A DNA stretch of 64,000 nt from Thermoproteaceae archaeon (GCA_015521775.1 WANN01000024.1:1-64000); one strand, 5' to 3'. Positions 33,488-44,044 are shown, numbered from the stretch's first letter. Translations and numbers: made by a program. Notes: generated from the letters alone by a model not told the origin.

Positions 33488-34231
33488 TCACCGAGTGGCC
33501 GACGGTATTATGTCCCCTTTGCTAGGGAAAAGCCTGTTCAATGTGGACTGAGGGACCTTGTACACCTTAGCGGCTATTTCGCGGATCAACTTGTCGGACG
33601 GGTTACACCTTTGGAACCCAAGTTTAACGCAGTAGGCGTACTTGTAGATTTTCTTGTCTTCAAGCGTCTTTATTTGGCCTAGAGCTATCATCTCGGCGAT
33701 CTTGTACGCTGTGTAGAAGCGCACGTAGTTATGCAGTTTTTCCTTTAGCTCGGGGAACGCCCCTTCTAGCGATTTGATGGACCGCACCAGCAGCTGCTCG
33801 TCGAAGAACCCCAGTATAACTCCCGTGAATATGTACCTAAGGAACCTGAACACCTTCTCCTCGGTATTGGACCCCTTTATTTCGCCGATTAACCGGCGCA
33901 CCGCATCCACGTCGGGCTCGGCGCTTCCCTCCAGTAGGGCCTTGATGGCGTCGCAGACGTTCTCGATGTGAAATATGTCGTCCAGTTTCCGTGCTGTACC
34001 GTCATCAATTATGCCGAGCCCATAACGGCCGACTATGTATACAGTGGCCAGCTCTTTGTCGTAGGCCTTAATTCTGGATAGGCCCCCCAAAGGCTCCACG
34101 CCGGACTCGGAATAGGTTTCCCTGAGCACGTGCTGTGCCTCTAGTCTACCGAGGATCTTCCCCCTCAATATCTGGTCAAGGACCTTTATGGAGGCCTCAA
34201 TCCTTTCCCTGTGAAGAGTCTGAGACGCCAT
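33488..34231 (-). CDS. DUF2192-like protein of unknown function
   Basis: 247 residues, mostly helical: starts QTLHRERIEASIKVLDQILR, with a central RFLRYIFTGVILGFFDEQLLV and a C-terminal part YAYCVKLGFQRCNPSDKLIR. The pattern matches uncharacterised crenarchaeal proteins annotated as DUF2192. It overlaps the end of L10e by 35 nt, so it is co-transcribed with this ribosomal protein. A role in ribosome biogenesis or tRNA handling is suggested only by the neighbour. Confidence 0.6.
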   Translation of the reverse strand: MASQTLHRERIEASIKVLDQILRGKILGRLEAQHVLRETYSESGVEPLGGLSRIKAYDKELATVYIVGRYGLGIIDDGTARKLDDIFHIENVCDAIKALLEGSAEPDVDAVRRLIGEIKGSNTEEKVFRFLRYIFTGVILGFFDEQLLVRSIKSLEGAFPELKEKLHNYVRFYTAYKIAEMIALGQIKTLEDKKIYKYAYCVKLGFQRCNPSDKLIREIAAKVYKVPQSTLNRLFPSKGDIIPSATR

Positions 34232-34754
34232 TGGCGCCTTCCTTCTGCATTACCATTATTCTGGTGGGTAGAGATATCTTGGACGCGGCGCGCCTTAGGG
34301 CCTCTTTCACCGCCTCGACGTATTGGGCCGTCGACTCAACGTAAATTATTACTGTGCCCTGGTGGACCCTTGCAGCGCGCCCGGCAGGCGAGCCGAAGGC
34401 AAGCCTCATGCCTTCCTGCAAACGGTCAGCGCCGGCCATGGCAAGCATCTTGTTCTCCCTAAGCACGTGGTGAGGATATATGTTTATCCTAAGGTAGAAG
34501 TTATTGTCGCCTATCTTCCGGGACAGGTACTTATAGGATATCTGCCTGGCGGCCTCAAGCGACTGGGCCCTTATATGGCCCTGTTCCCTGGCCACCAATT
34601 TAACGGCTATATTGAACCTGGCCCTATCGGCCCCGCTTGTGGTGCCCATGTCGAATTTAGGTATCTGTACCATTGGAGCCCCATGGATATACTCGAGTCT
34701 AGTATATGGTGGGCCGCTGAAGTGCCTATAGCATCTACCCGGCCTAACCGGCAT
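34197..34754 (-). CDS. rpl10e: Large-subunit ribosomal protein L10e (uL16)
   Basis: 185 residues: MPVRPGRCYRHFSGPPYTRL, RAQSLEAARQISYKYLSRKI, YPHHVLRENKMLAMAGADRL, GMRLAFGSPAGRAARVHQGT. This is uL16 in its archaeal/eukaryotic form, near the peptidyl-transferase centre. The C-terminus is extended by an acidic-polar tail (EGANGVSDSSQGKD) that overlaps the next gene. Confidence 0.97.
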   Translation of the reverse strand: MPVRPGRCYRHFSGPPYTRLEYIHGAPMVQIPKFDMGTTSGADRARFNIAVKLVAREQGHIRAQSLEAARQISYKYLSRKIGDNNFYLRINIYPHHVLRENKMLAMAGADRLQEGMRLAFGSPAGRAARVHQGTVIIYVESTAQYVEAVKEALRRAASKISLPTRIMVMQKEGANGVSDSSQGKD

Positions 34755-34799
34755 GTAGAGACCCCCAGCATGGGTATATAATATTTACCTTTGAGCCCG

Positions 34800-35192
34800 C
34801 TAACGTTGTTGGGCGCCCTTCTTTTTCAGAAGCGACATGACTGCTTGCACTATGTCTCCCCCGCTGGCTTTAAGGGCCTCGACGGCCTCCTCCCTTGAGG
34901 CGCCCGTCTGTTCTACTACAAGGGAAATGTCGTCCTCGTTGACCTCGCCCTCCGGGACCTCTGCCGCTTCCCGGCGTTTCTCAACGCTGGCTTCGCTGGC
35001 CTGTACCTGGTAGATCAACATTTTGTTCGGCATTTTTATCACAGATACCTGTGGATTGCGCACAGTTATTGTTGTGCCGTCCAACAGCCTTATATCCACT
35101 GCGGACACGTTGCTCAACTCGTCTATGTCTATATTTCCGAGGCCCATACGCTTCAGCAACTTCTTTATTTCGCGTGGGTTAGCCCCTATCAT
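34800..35192 (-). CDS. nac: Nascent polypeptide-associated complex protein (aNAC)
   Basis: 130 residues: NAC domain ([36 protein letters not shown]) and a C-terminal UBA domain ([20 protein letters not shown] then [12 protein letters not shown]). Binds emerging chains at the ribosome tunnel as a homodimer. It follows alaS with an overlap of 4 nt. Confidence 0.95.
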   Translation of the reverse strand: MIGANPREIKKLLKRMGLGNIDIDELSNVSAVDIRLLDGTTITVRNPQVSVIKMPNKMLIYQVQASEASVEKRREAAEVPEGEVNEDDISLVVEQTGASREEAVEALKASGGDIVQAVMSLLKKKGAQQR

Positions 35193-37912
35193 CTGAGTAC
35201 TGCCCTCACCGCATTTATAAGTTCATCTATGGAGGCCCTGAATGTGCCTTGGGCATAGGTCTCCGACCCACCTCCCCTACCCCCCAACAACGATGTAAGG
35301 GACCTCATGACCTCGCCCGCATGTACCTCGCCGCCCGTATACACCGTTGCTGTGAGTCCCCCTCCCCTCGGCGCAACGACCAGGAGCACAGCGTTCCTCT
35401 GCCTTGTTACCCTATGTGCAATGGCTCGGACAAGTTCCTCGTCGTCGTCCTCGGACGCTATGTAGTAGGTGAACAGCGCCTTGCCCAGCTGCTCGGCCCT
35501 CCTTAATAAGTCGCCGACCAAGTATTCTGACAGCCTAGACGTCAATCGGGATATACGTTTGACATATTCCTTGTTTTCCCCTATAAGCCTTTTAACAGCA
35601 TTTTGGACAGAATCCCTAGATGTGCCCAGAAGCGACGAAATCTCGTCCAGCGCGTCCTCCAGACCGTTCACATAATCCATGAGGTGGGCCCCCGTAGTGT
35701 AGTGAAGCCTCACGACGCCATCGGCGATTTTCTCGGCCTTGACTATTTTCACGAGGCCTATCTCGCCGGTAGTAAACGTGTGGGTTCCCCCACATGCCTG
35801 TACGTCGAAAGCATCATCCGAGTAGCCTATACTTACAATCCTGATATCGCGAGCGGGGACCACTCCACCCTGATATATTGTGAAGCCGTAGAGGGACTCG
35901 GCCACGTTCCTAGGCATGAACACGGCCTTGACCGGGAGGTTCCTCATCACAGCGTCGTTCGCCACCCTCTCCAGCTTCCTTACCTCGCCCTTTTCTATAT
36001 GCTTGAAATGCGTAACGTCGAGCCGTGTTGCGGGTATGTCCTTCTGGGCGCCCGCCTGCCATATGTGCCTCCCCAACACCCTGCGCGTGCTTTGAAGCAC
36101 TAGGTGAGTCCCCGTATGCATCCTCATCAGGCTTAGGCGCCTCTCCCAGTCTATTGTCCCCCTCACAGTGGCGCCAATGGGGGGATGCCCGCCCTCGACC
36201 CTGTGCACAATCACGTGGCCCACCCTTTGCACGTCGACCACGTTCGTTGAGCCGCCGTCCCACTCCAGGCGACCGGTATCGGCAGGCTGGCCGCCGCCCT
36301 CGGGGTAGAACGCGGTGGCGTCGAGCACCACGTACTTACCGTCGATCACGTCCACGACCCGCGCCGCGAAAGATCTTAGGTATTGGTCCTCGTAGAATAG
36401 CTCCACCGTTTTCGGCAGATCCTTGACCCTTGAGAGGTCAATGCCGATTTTCTCGCGGCTCTGGGCCTCTTTAGGCTTCTGGTGGCGTGCAGCCAGTATC
36501 GTGTAGAAATCGTCGGGGATGGACACATCTATTCCCATGCCCCTACACACCTCGCCAACTATTTCGGGGGGTATCCCATGACTGTCGTACAGCTCGACCA
36601 GCGTTTCGGCGTCGATGGACCGAGTGCCTGCCTTCCTCGCCCTTTCCTTCACAGCCCTCTCAACTATGCTGGGCGCCGACCTCACTATTTCGCGGAACTT
36701 CCTCTCTTCCATCTCCACAAGTTCCAATATGAGGTCCCTAGCGTCCCACACTTCTGGGAAATCGTGACGTAGATGTTTCAGATGCACGTCGAAGAGCTCG
36801 CGTAGCGGCACCTCTATGCCTAGACCGTAGAGACCGCGCAAGGCCCGCCTCAGCAACAGCCTAGCTAAATATCCCACGCCCGTGTTAGAGGGGACCACGC
36901 CGTCTGCCAACATCCAGGAAACGGTCCTTGTATGGTCCGCCAACATGTAGAGGATCTCATGTGGCCTTACCTCACGCTTAAACGCCTCCACGTCCACTCC
37001 CACCTTTTCGGCCACAATGGCATACGCTTTCTCGAACGACGTTAATTCCGGGTCGAGCTGGCCGAAGAACGTCGCTGCCTTTCCCAGGAGGTGCGGATCT
37101 GGCTGAGGGATGCCCGCAAGCCTTCTAACATCGCCGAGGAAGCCCGAGAACACCGCCTCGTAGACCGTGGGGGCGCCGCTTGCAAGCCAATATATCCTCT
37201 CGAGCCCGTAACCAGTATCTACTATCTTGAGGGGGAGTTCCAGGTACTTACCGTCTCTGACCTCATAATGCATGAACACAAGGGTCGCGATCTCTAGGCC
37301 CCTCACAAGCACCTCGAACGATTCCCCCGCGTTTCCACCCCCCTCCCATATGTTCTCCTTAAACGTCAGCTCCATGGGGTCTATCCCCAGTTCTTCCGCG
37401 AAGAACCGATAGGCATACTCAACGGTCTCGTCCACCCAATACACGTACTTGTCGGGATAGTTAAACGCGTGGTGCGCCATCATCTCGAACCCCGTCAAGT
37501 GTCTGCCGCTTTTCCCCACCTTGTCTACGTCGGTCAGCCTTATGGAGGGCTGGGATATGGTTAGCGGGTTGGCTGGGGGAGGGATCGTCCCATTGGTAAC
37601 CCATGGCTGGAAATCGTATATGGATGCGCCTACGAGAAACACGTCGTCACGCCACCTTGCAACTACCGGGTAGCGCCTCACTCTGGCATGTCCATTACGC
37701 TCGAAAAACGAGAGAAACCTCTCCCTGGCCTCGGCGATGCTCCCAATGCCCCGCCTCACAGGGCTATTCCCAATGAACCCGTATGGTGTACATGGCTGGT
37801 CACCGCAATTTTCCTGCCCCGGATTCAACGTCCAGAAGTGCTTGCCGCAGTACGGGCAACGTCTCCTATAAAAGCCCAAAGATCTGAAGAGGCGCGTGGA
37901 GAGCTGCTCCAT
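35189..37912 (-). CDS. alaS: Alanyl-tRNA synthetase, archaeal type
   Basis: Charges tRNA-Ala. 907 residues: N-terminal archaeal zinc segment ([19 protein letters not shown]), class II catalytic core, the editing domain with zinc and substrate motifs ([16 protein letters not shown] and [17 protein letters not shown]), and a C-terminal domain rich in glycine ([15 protein letters not shown]) that binds tRNA and dimerises. ATG 37912 is 25 nt from a T-rich GTATTTTTT box. It leads the alaS-nac unit. Confidence 0.97.
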   Translation of the reverse strand: MEQLSTRLFRSLGFYRRRCPYCGKHFWTLNPGQENCGDQPCTPYGFIGNSPVRRGIGSIAEARERFLSFFERNGHARVRRYPVVARWRDDVFLVGASIYDFQPWVTNGTIPPPANPLTISQPSIRLTDVDKVGKSGRHLTGFEMMAHHAFNYPDKYVYWVDETVEYAYRFFAEELGIDPMELTFKENIWEGGGNAGESFEVLVRGLEIATLVFMHYEVRDGKYLELPLKIVDTGYGLERIYWLASGAPTVYEAVFSGFLGDVRRLAGIPQPDPHLLGKAATFFGQLDPELTSFEKAYAIVAEKVGVDVEAFKREVRPHEILYMLADHTRTVSWMLADGVVPSNTGVGYLARLLLRRALRGLYGLGIEVPLRELFDVHLKHLRHDFPEVWDARDLILELVEMEERKFREIVRSAPSIVERAVKERARKAGTRSIDAETLVELYDSHGIPPEIVGEVCRGMGIDVSIPDDFYTILAARHQKPKEAQSREKIGIDLSRVKDLPKTVELFYEDQYLRSFAARVVDVIDGKYVVLDATAFYPEGGGQPADTGRLEWDGGSTNVVDVQRVGHVIVHRVEGGHPPIGATVRGTIDWERRLSLMRMHTGTHLVLQSTRRVLGRHIWQAGAQKDIPATRLDVTHFKHIEKGEVRKLERVANDAVMRNLPVKAVFMPRNVAESLYGFTIYQGGVVPARDIRIVSIGYSDDAFDVQACGGTHTFTTGEIGLVKIVKAEKIADGVVRLHYTTGAHLMDYVNGLEDALDEISSLLGTSRDSVQNAVKRLIGENKEYVKRISRLTSRLSEYLVGDLLRRAEQLGKALFTYYIASEDDDEELVRAIAHRVTRQRNAVLLVVAPRGGGLTATVYTGGEVHAGEVMRSLTSLLGGRGGGSETYAQGTFRASIDELINAVRAVLR

Positions 37913-38033
37913 TTATGTGCATCGTGCAACCGAAAAAATACGTTACTGTTTACCGAGCCGCGCAGGTCTCAGGGCAGGTATGAGGAGGCGCGGAGCATGC
38001 GGACCGCCGCACAGAACGGCCTCGACACCTCGT

Positions 38034-39056
38034 TTAACCGAAGAGGCTTGAGAGGCCGGCCCCCACCTCTTCCTCCGGCTTTTCCTCCTCTCTCTCCTCG
38101 ACTTGCTGGGCCTCCTCCCGTGGCTGGACTTCCTGCACAGGCTGGGGCGCTTGGACTTCCAATCCAAGTTCTGGGGCCTTGGGGGCGACCAGGGTCGCCA
38201 ACGCATATGCCCTCGACACCGCTTTCACCAACACAAACTTCGCGGTTTCCGGCGTCACTATGTCCGCATTGACGGCCAGGTTGACCGCACGCATGTGCGC
38301 CATCGAGACCGCTATGGTCAACGTTTCTGGCACGGGCAGGGCTGAGTTCACGGCTAGGTTCACCGCATGGCGGGCCGCCTCCTCCAGCGAGGACCTGTAT
38401 TTGATGGGGTCCAGCTCCAGTTCAGAGCCCGGCACCACGCGTCTGCCGTCGACCACAAGCCACATTATTCTGAGCCCCTCGAACATGGGCTGTATGCCTA
38501 CGGCCCTAAGTATCTCCGCAGCCTCCGGGGACACCTGTTGCCCTGCCTTTACAACCACAGAATCTTTAACAATCCAGATCTTCCCGTCCTGGACCCTAGT
38601 AGGTATGCGCAGCTTGCCGAACCTGCTTAGAATCGGTCCCGGGCCCAAATTTGTGGGGCCAGCGGGCACCGCTATGTCGAACTCGGCCAAGTCCCCAGGC
38701 CTCGCGTCGCGCCTTACCTTGTTAAGCTCTATGTACTTGTATACCTCGAATGGATTCCTATTGGTGAATATGAGGCCTATCTCGCCCCTTAAGACGCCGG
38801 CCACTTCCTCGGGCACATGGCCGTATACCTTATGCATGGCAAGAAGCAAAAGCGTGTTCTTGGCCATCTTCATAGTGGCGCCTACACGTCTAAGCCTATA
38901 CCTATACTCGTGGAGTATCCTAGCGGGAACCCCATGCAAGTCGAACACAAGCATGTACCTGTTGTTCCTAAGGAGGTCGATCAACTCGTTGAGCGTCTTA
39001 ACCTTCCTCTTAGGATACGGTTTCTGACGCGTGTAGACGGCCTCCATCACGGTCAT
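38034..39056 (-). CDS. rplP0: Large-subunit ribosomal protein L10 / acidic P0
   Basis: 340 residues from ATG 39056, 26 nt after ACTTAAAG (39081-39088); upstream in-frame ATG 39098 lacks a promoter. uL10 body (KTLNELIDLLRNNRYMLVFD, VGATMKMAKNTLLLLAMHKV, GEIGLIFTNRNPFEVYKYIE) and a helical stalk domain that binds L12 dimers, ending in the charged tail EEREEEKPEEE then VGAGLSSLFG, the P-protein terminus that recruits translational GTPases. The L12 gene is not adjacent, unlike in many archaea. Confidence 0.96.
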   Translation of the reverse strand: MTVMEAVYTRQKPYPKRKVKTLNELIDLLRNNRYMLVFDLHGVPARILHEYRYRLRRVGATMKMAKNTLLLLAMHKVYGHVPEEVAGVLRGEIGLIFTNRNPFEVYKYIELNKVRRDARPGDLAEFDIAVPAGPTNLGPGPILSRFGKLRIPTRVQDGKIWIVKDSVVVKAGQQVSPEAAEILRAVGIQPMFEGLRIMWLVVDGRRVVPGSELELDPIKYRSSLEEAARHAVNLAVNSALPVPETLTIAVSMAHMRAVNLAVNADIVTPETAKFVLVKAVSRAYALATLVAPKAPELGLEVQAPQPVQEVQPREEAQQVEEREEEKPEEEVGAGLSSLFG

Positions 39057-39142
39057 TGCGACAGCAATGATAGTGAACGCCTTTAAGTTTTTCCCCATAG
39101 CGGGGACTTAAATTAATAAAAGAGGTGCCCAGCAGGGTTGAC

Positions 39143-39646
39143 ATGCCTAGGCATATACTCAGGGTACCTTTGCAAGGAGGGAAGCCCGTGGCGTCGCCCC
39201 AGTTCCGCGAACAGGCCAGCAGTTTGGGCTTGAACCCCGACGAGCTGCTCAAAGAGGTGCAGGAATATGCCAAGAAGTACGGCAAATTTGGGCTAGCGGG
39301 GATCGAGGTAGAGGTGTCGAACGGACGTATCAACATAGTCGTTCAGACTCCCCCCATCGGCGAGATGATACTCAAAGCCGTAGGCAAGCCCATGGGGAGT
39401 CACGCATCCACTAAGGAAATAATAGGCGACGTGTCCCTGGAGACGTTGGCCGAAATAGCGGTCACAAAATATCACGAACTGAAATCTAAAAGCTTCAAAT
39501 CCGCGCTTAAACAGGTTGTGAGCACCTGTAAAACGCTGGGTGTGACTGTGGACGGTAAAAGCGCCGACGAAGTGATTAGGCTTATCGATAGCGGTGCATA
39601 CGACGAAACAATAAAGAAATATGAGGGTGCTGTACTGGGGACATGA
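39143..39646 (+). CDS. rpl11: Large-subunit ribosomal protein L11 (uL11)
   Basis: 167 residues: MPRHILRVPLQGGKPVASPQ, VQTPPIGEMILKAVGKPMGS, SKSFKSALKQVVSTCKTLGV and DGKSADEVIRLIDSGAYDET. Forms the base of the stalk. ATG 39143 was chosen from TAATAAAAG (39114-39122) 26 nt upstream; the frame is open from 39125. It overlaps L1 by 4 nt and is divergent from L10. Confidence 0.97.
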   Translation: MPRHILRVPLQGGKPVASPQFREQASSLGLNPDELLKEVQEYAKKYGKFGLAGIEVEVSNGRINIVVQTPPIGEMILKAVGKPMGSHASTKEIIGDVSLETLAEIAVTKYHELKSKSFKSALKQVVSTCKTLGVTVDGKSADEVIRLIDSGAYDETIKKYEGAVLGT

Positions 39647-40311
39647 GTCTGAGGGTTGACGTACTGACGGCCGCCGTGGAGGACGCCATCAAGAAGGCGA
39701 GGAAGCGACGGTTTGTGCAAAGCGTGGAGATTATAATGGTGCTCAGGGGCATAGACCTCCAAAAGCCGGAGAACAGGATGAACATCGCCGTGCCCCTCCC
39801 TAATCCGATACCCAACAAGTTGGCCAGGGTAGCGGCCTTTGCCCAGGGGGCCTTCGAACTCGCGGCCAAAGAGGCCGGCGCGGACCTGATAATCAACAGG
39901 GAACAGATAGATGCCCTTGCCGGGAACAAGAGGCAAATGAGGAAGCTCGCCAAGTCGTACGATTTCTTCATAACTACCCCGGACCTCATGCCGTTGCTGG
40001 GCCGCGTCATCGGGCCCATCTTTGGCCCAAGGGGAAAAATGCCTGAGGTGGTTCCCCCAAACGCCGACGTGAAGGGCGTCGTGGACAGACTCAGAAGGAG
40101 TGTTAGGGTAAGGATGAGGGCCGAGCCGAGCGTGAAGACGCGTGTCGGCTCCGAGATAATGGAGCCGCCCCAAATAGCGGAGAACATAGCTGCCGTGGCA
40201 TCTGAGGTGTCCAGGAAGATAAACCTGGCACAACACCTCTCCGCGCTGTACGTAAAGCTCACAATGGGGCCCCCCGTGTCGGTAAGGGTGGCCGAGGTGT
40301 TGTCCAGATAG
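39643..40311 (+). CDS. rpl1: Large-subunit ribosomal protein L1 (uL1)
   Basis: 222 residues: VDVLTAAVEDAIKKARKRRF, AGADLIINREQIDALAGNKR, IGPIFGPRGKMPEVVPPNAD and KTRVGSEIMEPPQIAENIAA. The L1 stalk protein, often a translational autorepressor in archaea by binding its own mRNA. Its start overlaps the L11 stop (ATGA). Confidence 0.97.
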   Translation: MSLRVDVLTAAVEDAIKKARKRRFVQSVEIIMVLRGIDLQKPENRMNIAVPLPNPIPNKLARVAAFAQGAFELAAKEAGADLIINREQIDALAGNKRQMRKLAKSYDFFITTPDLMPLLGRVIGPIFGPRGKMPEVVPPNADVKGVVDRLRRSVRVRMRAEPSVKTRVGSEIMEPPQIAENIAAVASEVSRKINLAQHLSALYVKLTMGPPVSVRVAEVLSR

Positions 40312-40361
40312 GGCTTTGGAAACGGCCTGTAATCTTTTTAAGCGGGTACATCGACGCACTG

Positions 40362-43199
40362 GTGCAATCAGATTTCAGGTTCTTTAGAGAGATAGGGGCT
40401 AAGTGGCAAGAAGTCTGGGAACAGCAAGGCGCATACGAGGCGAATCCGGACAAGGACATGCCGAAGTTCTTTTTGACCGCGGCCTACATGTACCCAAATT
40501 CGCCCATACATATAGGCCACGCCAGGACGTACCTCATCGCCGATGTCCTCGCAAGATTTTACCGGCATAAAGGCTATAACGTCCTTTTCCCCATGGGCTT
40601 CCACTACACCGGCACGCCCATACTCACTATGGCGGAGGCCGTAGCAAGCGGAGACCGCGAGCTTATATCGCTGTTCAAAGAGCTGTACGATGTCCCTGAC
40701 GACGTGATAACGAGGATGAGCGATCCGCTCTACTTGGCCAGCTACTTCCATTCTGTGTCCAAGGAGGCAATGAAGAGGTTCGGGCTCAGCGTGGACTGGA
40801 GGCGCGAGTTCACGACCATCGATGAGGAATACAAGGCGTTTATACAATGGCAGTTCCGGAAGCTCCTCGGCAAGGGGTACCTAGAGAAGGGGACCCACCC
40901 GGTGGGATGGTGTCCGCTACACAGCATGCCCGTCGGCGCCCACGACACCAAGGACGACAAGGAGCCGGAGATAGGTACGTGGACCCTTATATTTTTCCAG
41001 GGCCAAGATGCGGTTTTTCCGGCCGCAACGTTGAGGCCGGAGACCGTGTTCGGCGTCACCAACGTGTGGGTCAATCCAAGCGCCACGTATGTGCGGGCCG
41101 AGGTGGATGGAAAGATGTGGGTCCTCAGCGAGGAGGCGGCGAACAAGCTCGCGTTTCAGCGAAGCGTCCGCATAGTGGACAGGTTCGAGGGCAGTGCCCT
41201 GGTGGGCCGCACTTTGAGAAACCCCGTCACGAGGGAATACGTGCCCATATACCCGGCAAGGTTCGTCGATCCACGGGTGGGCACCGGCGTCGTCATGTCC
41301 GTCCCCTCGCATGCCCCATACGATTACGTGGCCCTTAAGGAAAGCGGGTACCTTAGGTTGGTCCCCCTAATAGAGGTGCCGGGATATGGGGAGTCGCCCG
41401 CCGCAGACGTCGTGGAGCGCATGGGCATATCCACACAATCGGAGCGGGAAAAACTCGAGGAGGCGACAAGGGAGGTCTACTCGGCCGAGTACAATCAGGG
41501 CAGGATGAGGAGAGACATAACAGCAAGGGTGGCAGTGGACCTCCCAGAAGAGTACAAGGCCCTTGTAGTGGGCTTCTTCTCCACGTGGGTCGCCGGTCTA
41601 CCCGTGAGGGAGGCCAGGGAAAACCTGAAGAGGTGGCTGTTGAGCACGGGACTCGGAGACGAGATGTACGACATAATGAACAGGCCTGTATACTGCAGGT
41701 GCGGCACGGAGATAGTCGTCAAGATACTGACCAACCAGTGGTTCATAAATTATGGGAAGCCCGAGTGGAAGCAAGTTGCGAGGGAGGCGCTCTCACATAT
41801 GCGCATCGTCCCCGAGGAGGCACGCGCGGAATTCGAGCACTCTGTGGAATGGCTGCAGAAGAGGGCGTGCGCGCGCACTAGGGGGCTTGGAACCCCGTTG
41901 CCGTGGGAGGAGGGCTGGGTGATCGAGTCGTTAAGCGACTCCACCATATACATGGCCTTTTATACAGTCATACATAAGATAAGGGGGTTCGGCATACGCC
42001 CAGAGAGGCTGGACGAGGACTTCTGGGACTTCGTGTTCTTGGGATCGGGCACCTTGGACAAGCTGCGGGTCGATAGGCTTGCGCTGGACGAGCTGAGGCG
42101 GGAATTCGAGTACTGGTATCCCCTTGACAGTAGGCACAGCGCCAAGGATCTTATACCGAATCACCTGACATTCTTCATATTCAACCACGTGGCCATATTC
42201 CCAAGGGACAAATGGCCAAGACAGATAGTGGCCAATGGATGGGTGTTGGTGAACGGCGAGAAGATGGCCAAGTCCAAGAGGAACATACTGCCGCTACATA
42301 GGGTCTTGGCCGCCTATGGGCCGGATCCGCCTAGAGTGGCCCTGTCGATACTGGCCGAGGTTGGGCAAGACCTCGATTTTAGGGAGGAAGGCGTGGCAGA
42401 GGTCGCTTCGAGGCTCAGGGCAATATACGACCTGTTTAGTTCGCTTATGTCTAGGGGAGTCGATAGGGAGCAGAGGATGGCGGACAGATGGCTGCTCAGC
42501 GCCGTCGCTAAGAGCACGGAAAAAATCGTGGCTGCCATGGAATCCGTGAGGGTACGTGAAGCTGCTGTCGAGGCCTTCTACGTGATGTACAACAACGTGA
42601 CGAAGTACCTCGAACTAGTGGAGTCGCCCCATAGGGACACCATACGCAAAGTGCTCTCTCAGTGGGTCATACTCATGGAACCATTCGCGCCTCACCTGGC
42701 TGAGGAGCTCTGGCACATGCTGGGCAACGAGGGCCTTGTGGTTAAGGAGAGGCTGCACTCGCTTCCGAGGGATCCCGAGGCAGAACTTGCCCTGTTCTAT
42801 GTGGACCAGCTGATCGAGGACATAAGGCAGATAATGAACGTCACTGGGAGAAAGGGCAGGGTCCACATACTTGTCGATGGGCGCATCTCGCTTTTGGGCG
42901 CCGCCATGCGCAGCAACTACGATCCGCGGGTCGTAGCCAGAGAAGCCCACATCGATATCGGCAAGGCCCGCAAGCTCGTGGAGGTCGTTAGGCAACTGCC
43001 GGAGGACGTGCGCGACGTGCTCTCCGTTGTGAAGGGCTTTGACGAGATGGGTATTATAGGCGAGTTCAGGCGGTACATAACAGAGAGGCTAGGCGTGGAG
43101 GACGTCAGGGCCTACGACGCGCTTCATGAGGACACGCCCGACATGTATGGAAAGAAGAAGGTCGCTCTACCGCTTAAGCCAGGCATATACATCGAGTAA
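40362..43199 (+). CDS. leuS: Leucyl-tRNA synthetase, archaeal type
   Basis: 945-residue class I synthetase. Seen: HIGH-type motif SPIHIGHARTYLIADVLARF, the editing domain, and KMSKS-type NGEKMAKSKRNILPLHRVLA, then an anticodon-binding helical bundle and a C-terminal domain that contacts the long arm of tRNA-Leu. GTG 40362 follows CTTTTTAA (about 40333-40341) by about 25 nt. A candidate small RNA begins just after the stop codon. Confidence 0.96.
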   Translation: MQSDFRFFREIGAKWQEVWEQQGAYEANPDKDMPKFFLTAAYMYPNSPIHIGHARTYLIADVLARFYRHKGYNVLFPMGFHYTGTPILTMAEAVASGDRELISLFKELYDVPDDVITRMSDPLYLASYFHSVSKEAMKRFGLSVDWRREFTTIDEEYKAFIQWQFRKLLGKGYLEKGTHPVGWCPLHSMPVGAHDTKDDKEPEIGTWTLIFFQGQDAVFPAATLRPETVFGVTNVWVNPSATYVRAEVDGKMWVLSEEAANKLAFQRSVRIVDRFEGSALVGRTLRNPVTREYVPIYPARFVDPRVGTGVVMSVPSHAPYDYVALKESGYLRLVPLIEVPGYGESPAADVVERMGISTQSEREKLEEATREVYSAEYNQGRMRRDITARVAVDLPEEYKALVVGFFSTWVAGLPVREARENLKRWLLSTGLGDEMYDIMNRPVYCRCGTEIVVKILTNQWFINYGKPEWKQVAREALSHMRIVPEEARAEFEHSVEWLQKRACARTRGLGTPLPWEEGWVIESLSDSTIYMAFYTVIHKIRGFGIRPERLDEDFWDFVFLGSGTLDKLRVDRLALDELRREFEYWYPLDSRHSAKDLIPNHLTFFIFNHVAIFPRDKWPRQIVANGWVLVNGEKMAKSKRNILPLHRVLAAYGPDPPRVALSILAEVGQDLDFREEGVAEVASRLRAIYDLFSSLMSRGVDREQRMADRWLLSAVAKSTEKIVAAMESVRVREAAVEAFYVMYNNVTKYLELVESPHRDTIRKVLSQWVILMEPFAPHLAEELWHMLGNEGLVVKERLHSLPRDPEAELALFYVDQLIEDIRQIMNVTGRKGRVHILVDGRISLLGAAMRSNYDPRVVAREAHIDIGKARKLVEVVRQLPEDVRDVLSVVKGFDEMGIIGEFRRYITERLGVEDVRAYDALHEDTPDMYGKKKVALPLKPGIYIE

Positions 43200-43229
43200 A
43201 GATATATTACGTCACTCACTATCCGTTGG

Positions 43230-43301
43230 GGGGACTGGCGTGGGCTCGCTGAGGGGGGCGGCGACCCCATCCGTGATGCGTGCCCCTCCAAGTCCCCGAC
43301 A
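43230..43301 (+). ncRNA. Candidate 72-nt small RNA between leuS and the DedA-like gene
   Basis: GATATATTA (43201-43209), directly at the leuS stop, predicts transcription from about 43230. The segment begins GGGGACT (43230-43236), which pairs perfectly with AGTCCCC (43291-43297), and inside it GAGGGG...GC pairs with GCCCCTC. It ends with ACA (43299-43301). Promoter, closed terminal stem and ACA box suggest an H/ACA-like guide, but the inner pocket is asymmetric and no tRNA T-loop is present, so the class is uncertain. Confidence 0.4.
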
Positions 43302-43304
43302 CAT

Positions 43305-43964
43305 TTAGTCTTGTCCCCTTCGAATGGGGATCAGGGCCCTGAACACCTCCCTGAGCAGCGCCAACATGCCGCGTTTCCACCCTTTGGAGACGAACGTTTC
43401 AACTACGTCGAACCATCTTGTTCTTATGACCATTACCGATATGATGACCGTGGCGATGACCGTGGCCACAACCGCGTTAACGTCGTAGTTCGTGGTCCTT
43501 ATCATGCTGGACACTATGTCCGTATACGCCACGAAGAGCGTGGCCAGTATGAGCTTTCCCAGGAAGACGGCGGCCAGATACCTCTTTATGTCGTACCCCA
43601 TTATGCCTAGAGGGATATATAATATGTCGTCGGGGAGCGGCAGGGCGGCGAACACGAATATGGCCAGCACCATGCTCCTGCTCGCGATCCTATTGAAGAG
43701 CTCCATACCCTTCTTAGTCTTCTCGCTCAACACGTGGCGGAATCCCCTTCCCATATAGTAGACGGCCACCTTGGCAAGGGAGGCGGCCAATGCGGCCGAG
43801 ACTATGCTAAGCACCTTAAGCGGCGTGTTGTCGCCGATCGTACTCGCATAGATTATCAAATAATACCAACCGGGCAAGTAGGAAAATGGTATTGCATGCG
43901 ATATAAATATAACCAGAAACACGCCGAGAAGCCCATACGTCTCTACAAGCTGATCAATGGGCAT
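43305..43964 (-). CDS. DedA/VTT-domain membrane protein
   Basis: 219 residues with the VTT (SNARE-associated, DedA) arrangement: first hydrophobic segment GLLGVFLVIFISHAIPFSYL, YLPGWYYLIIYASTIGDNTP, helix-rich core (AALAASLAKVAVYYMGRGFR), the PLPDDILYIPLGIMGY motif, and two terminal membrane helices. Related proteins are lipid scramblases or transporters; the substrate here is unknown. Probably transcribed alone. Confidence 0.82.
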   Translation of the reverse strand: MPIDQLVETYGLLGVFLVIFISHAIPFSYLPGWYYLIIYASTIGDNTPLKVLSIVSAALAASLAKVAVYYMGRGFRHVLSEKTKKGMELFNRIASRSMVLAIFVFAALPLPDDILYIPLGIMGYDIKRYLAAVFLGKLILATLFVAYTDIVSSMIRTTNYDVNAVVATVIATVIISVMVIRTRWFDVVETFVSKGWKRGMLALLREVFRALIPIRRGQD

Positions 43965-44044
43965 GTCTTCCGCACATGAATGGGATTTTTAATAATAGGC
44001 GTTTTCAGCAACGCCTCGAGGAAGCCGAGGGACAAGTATAACGG

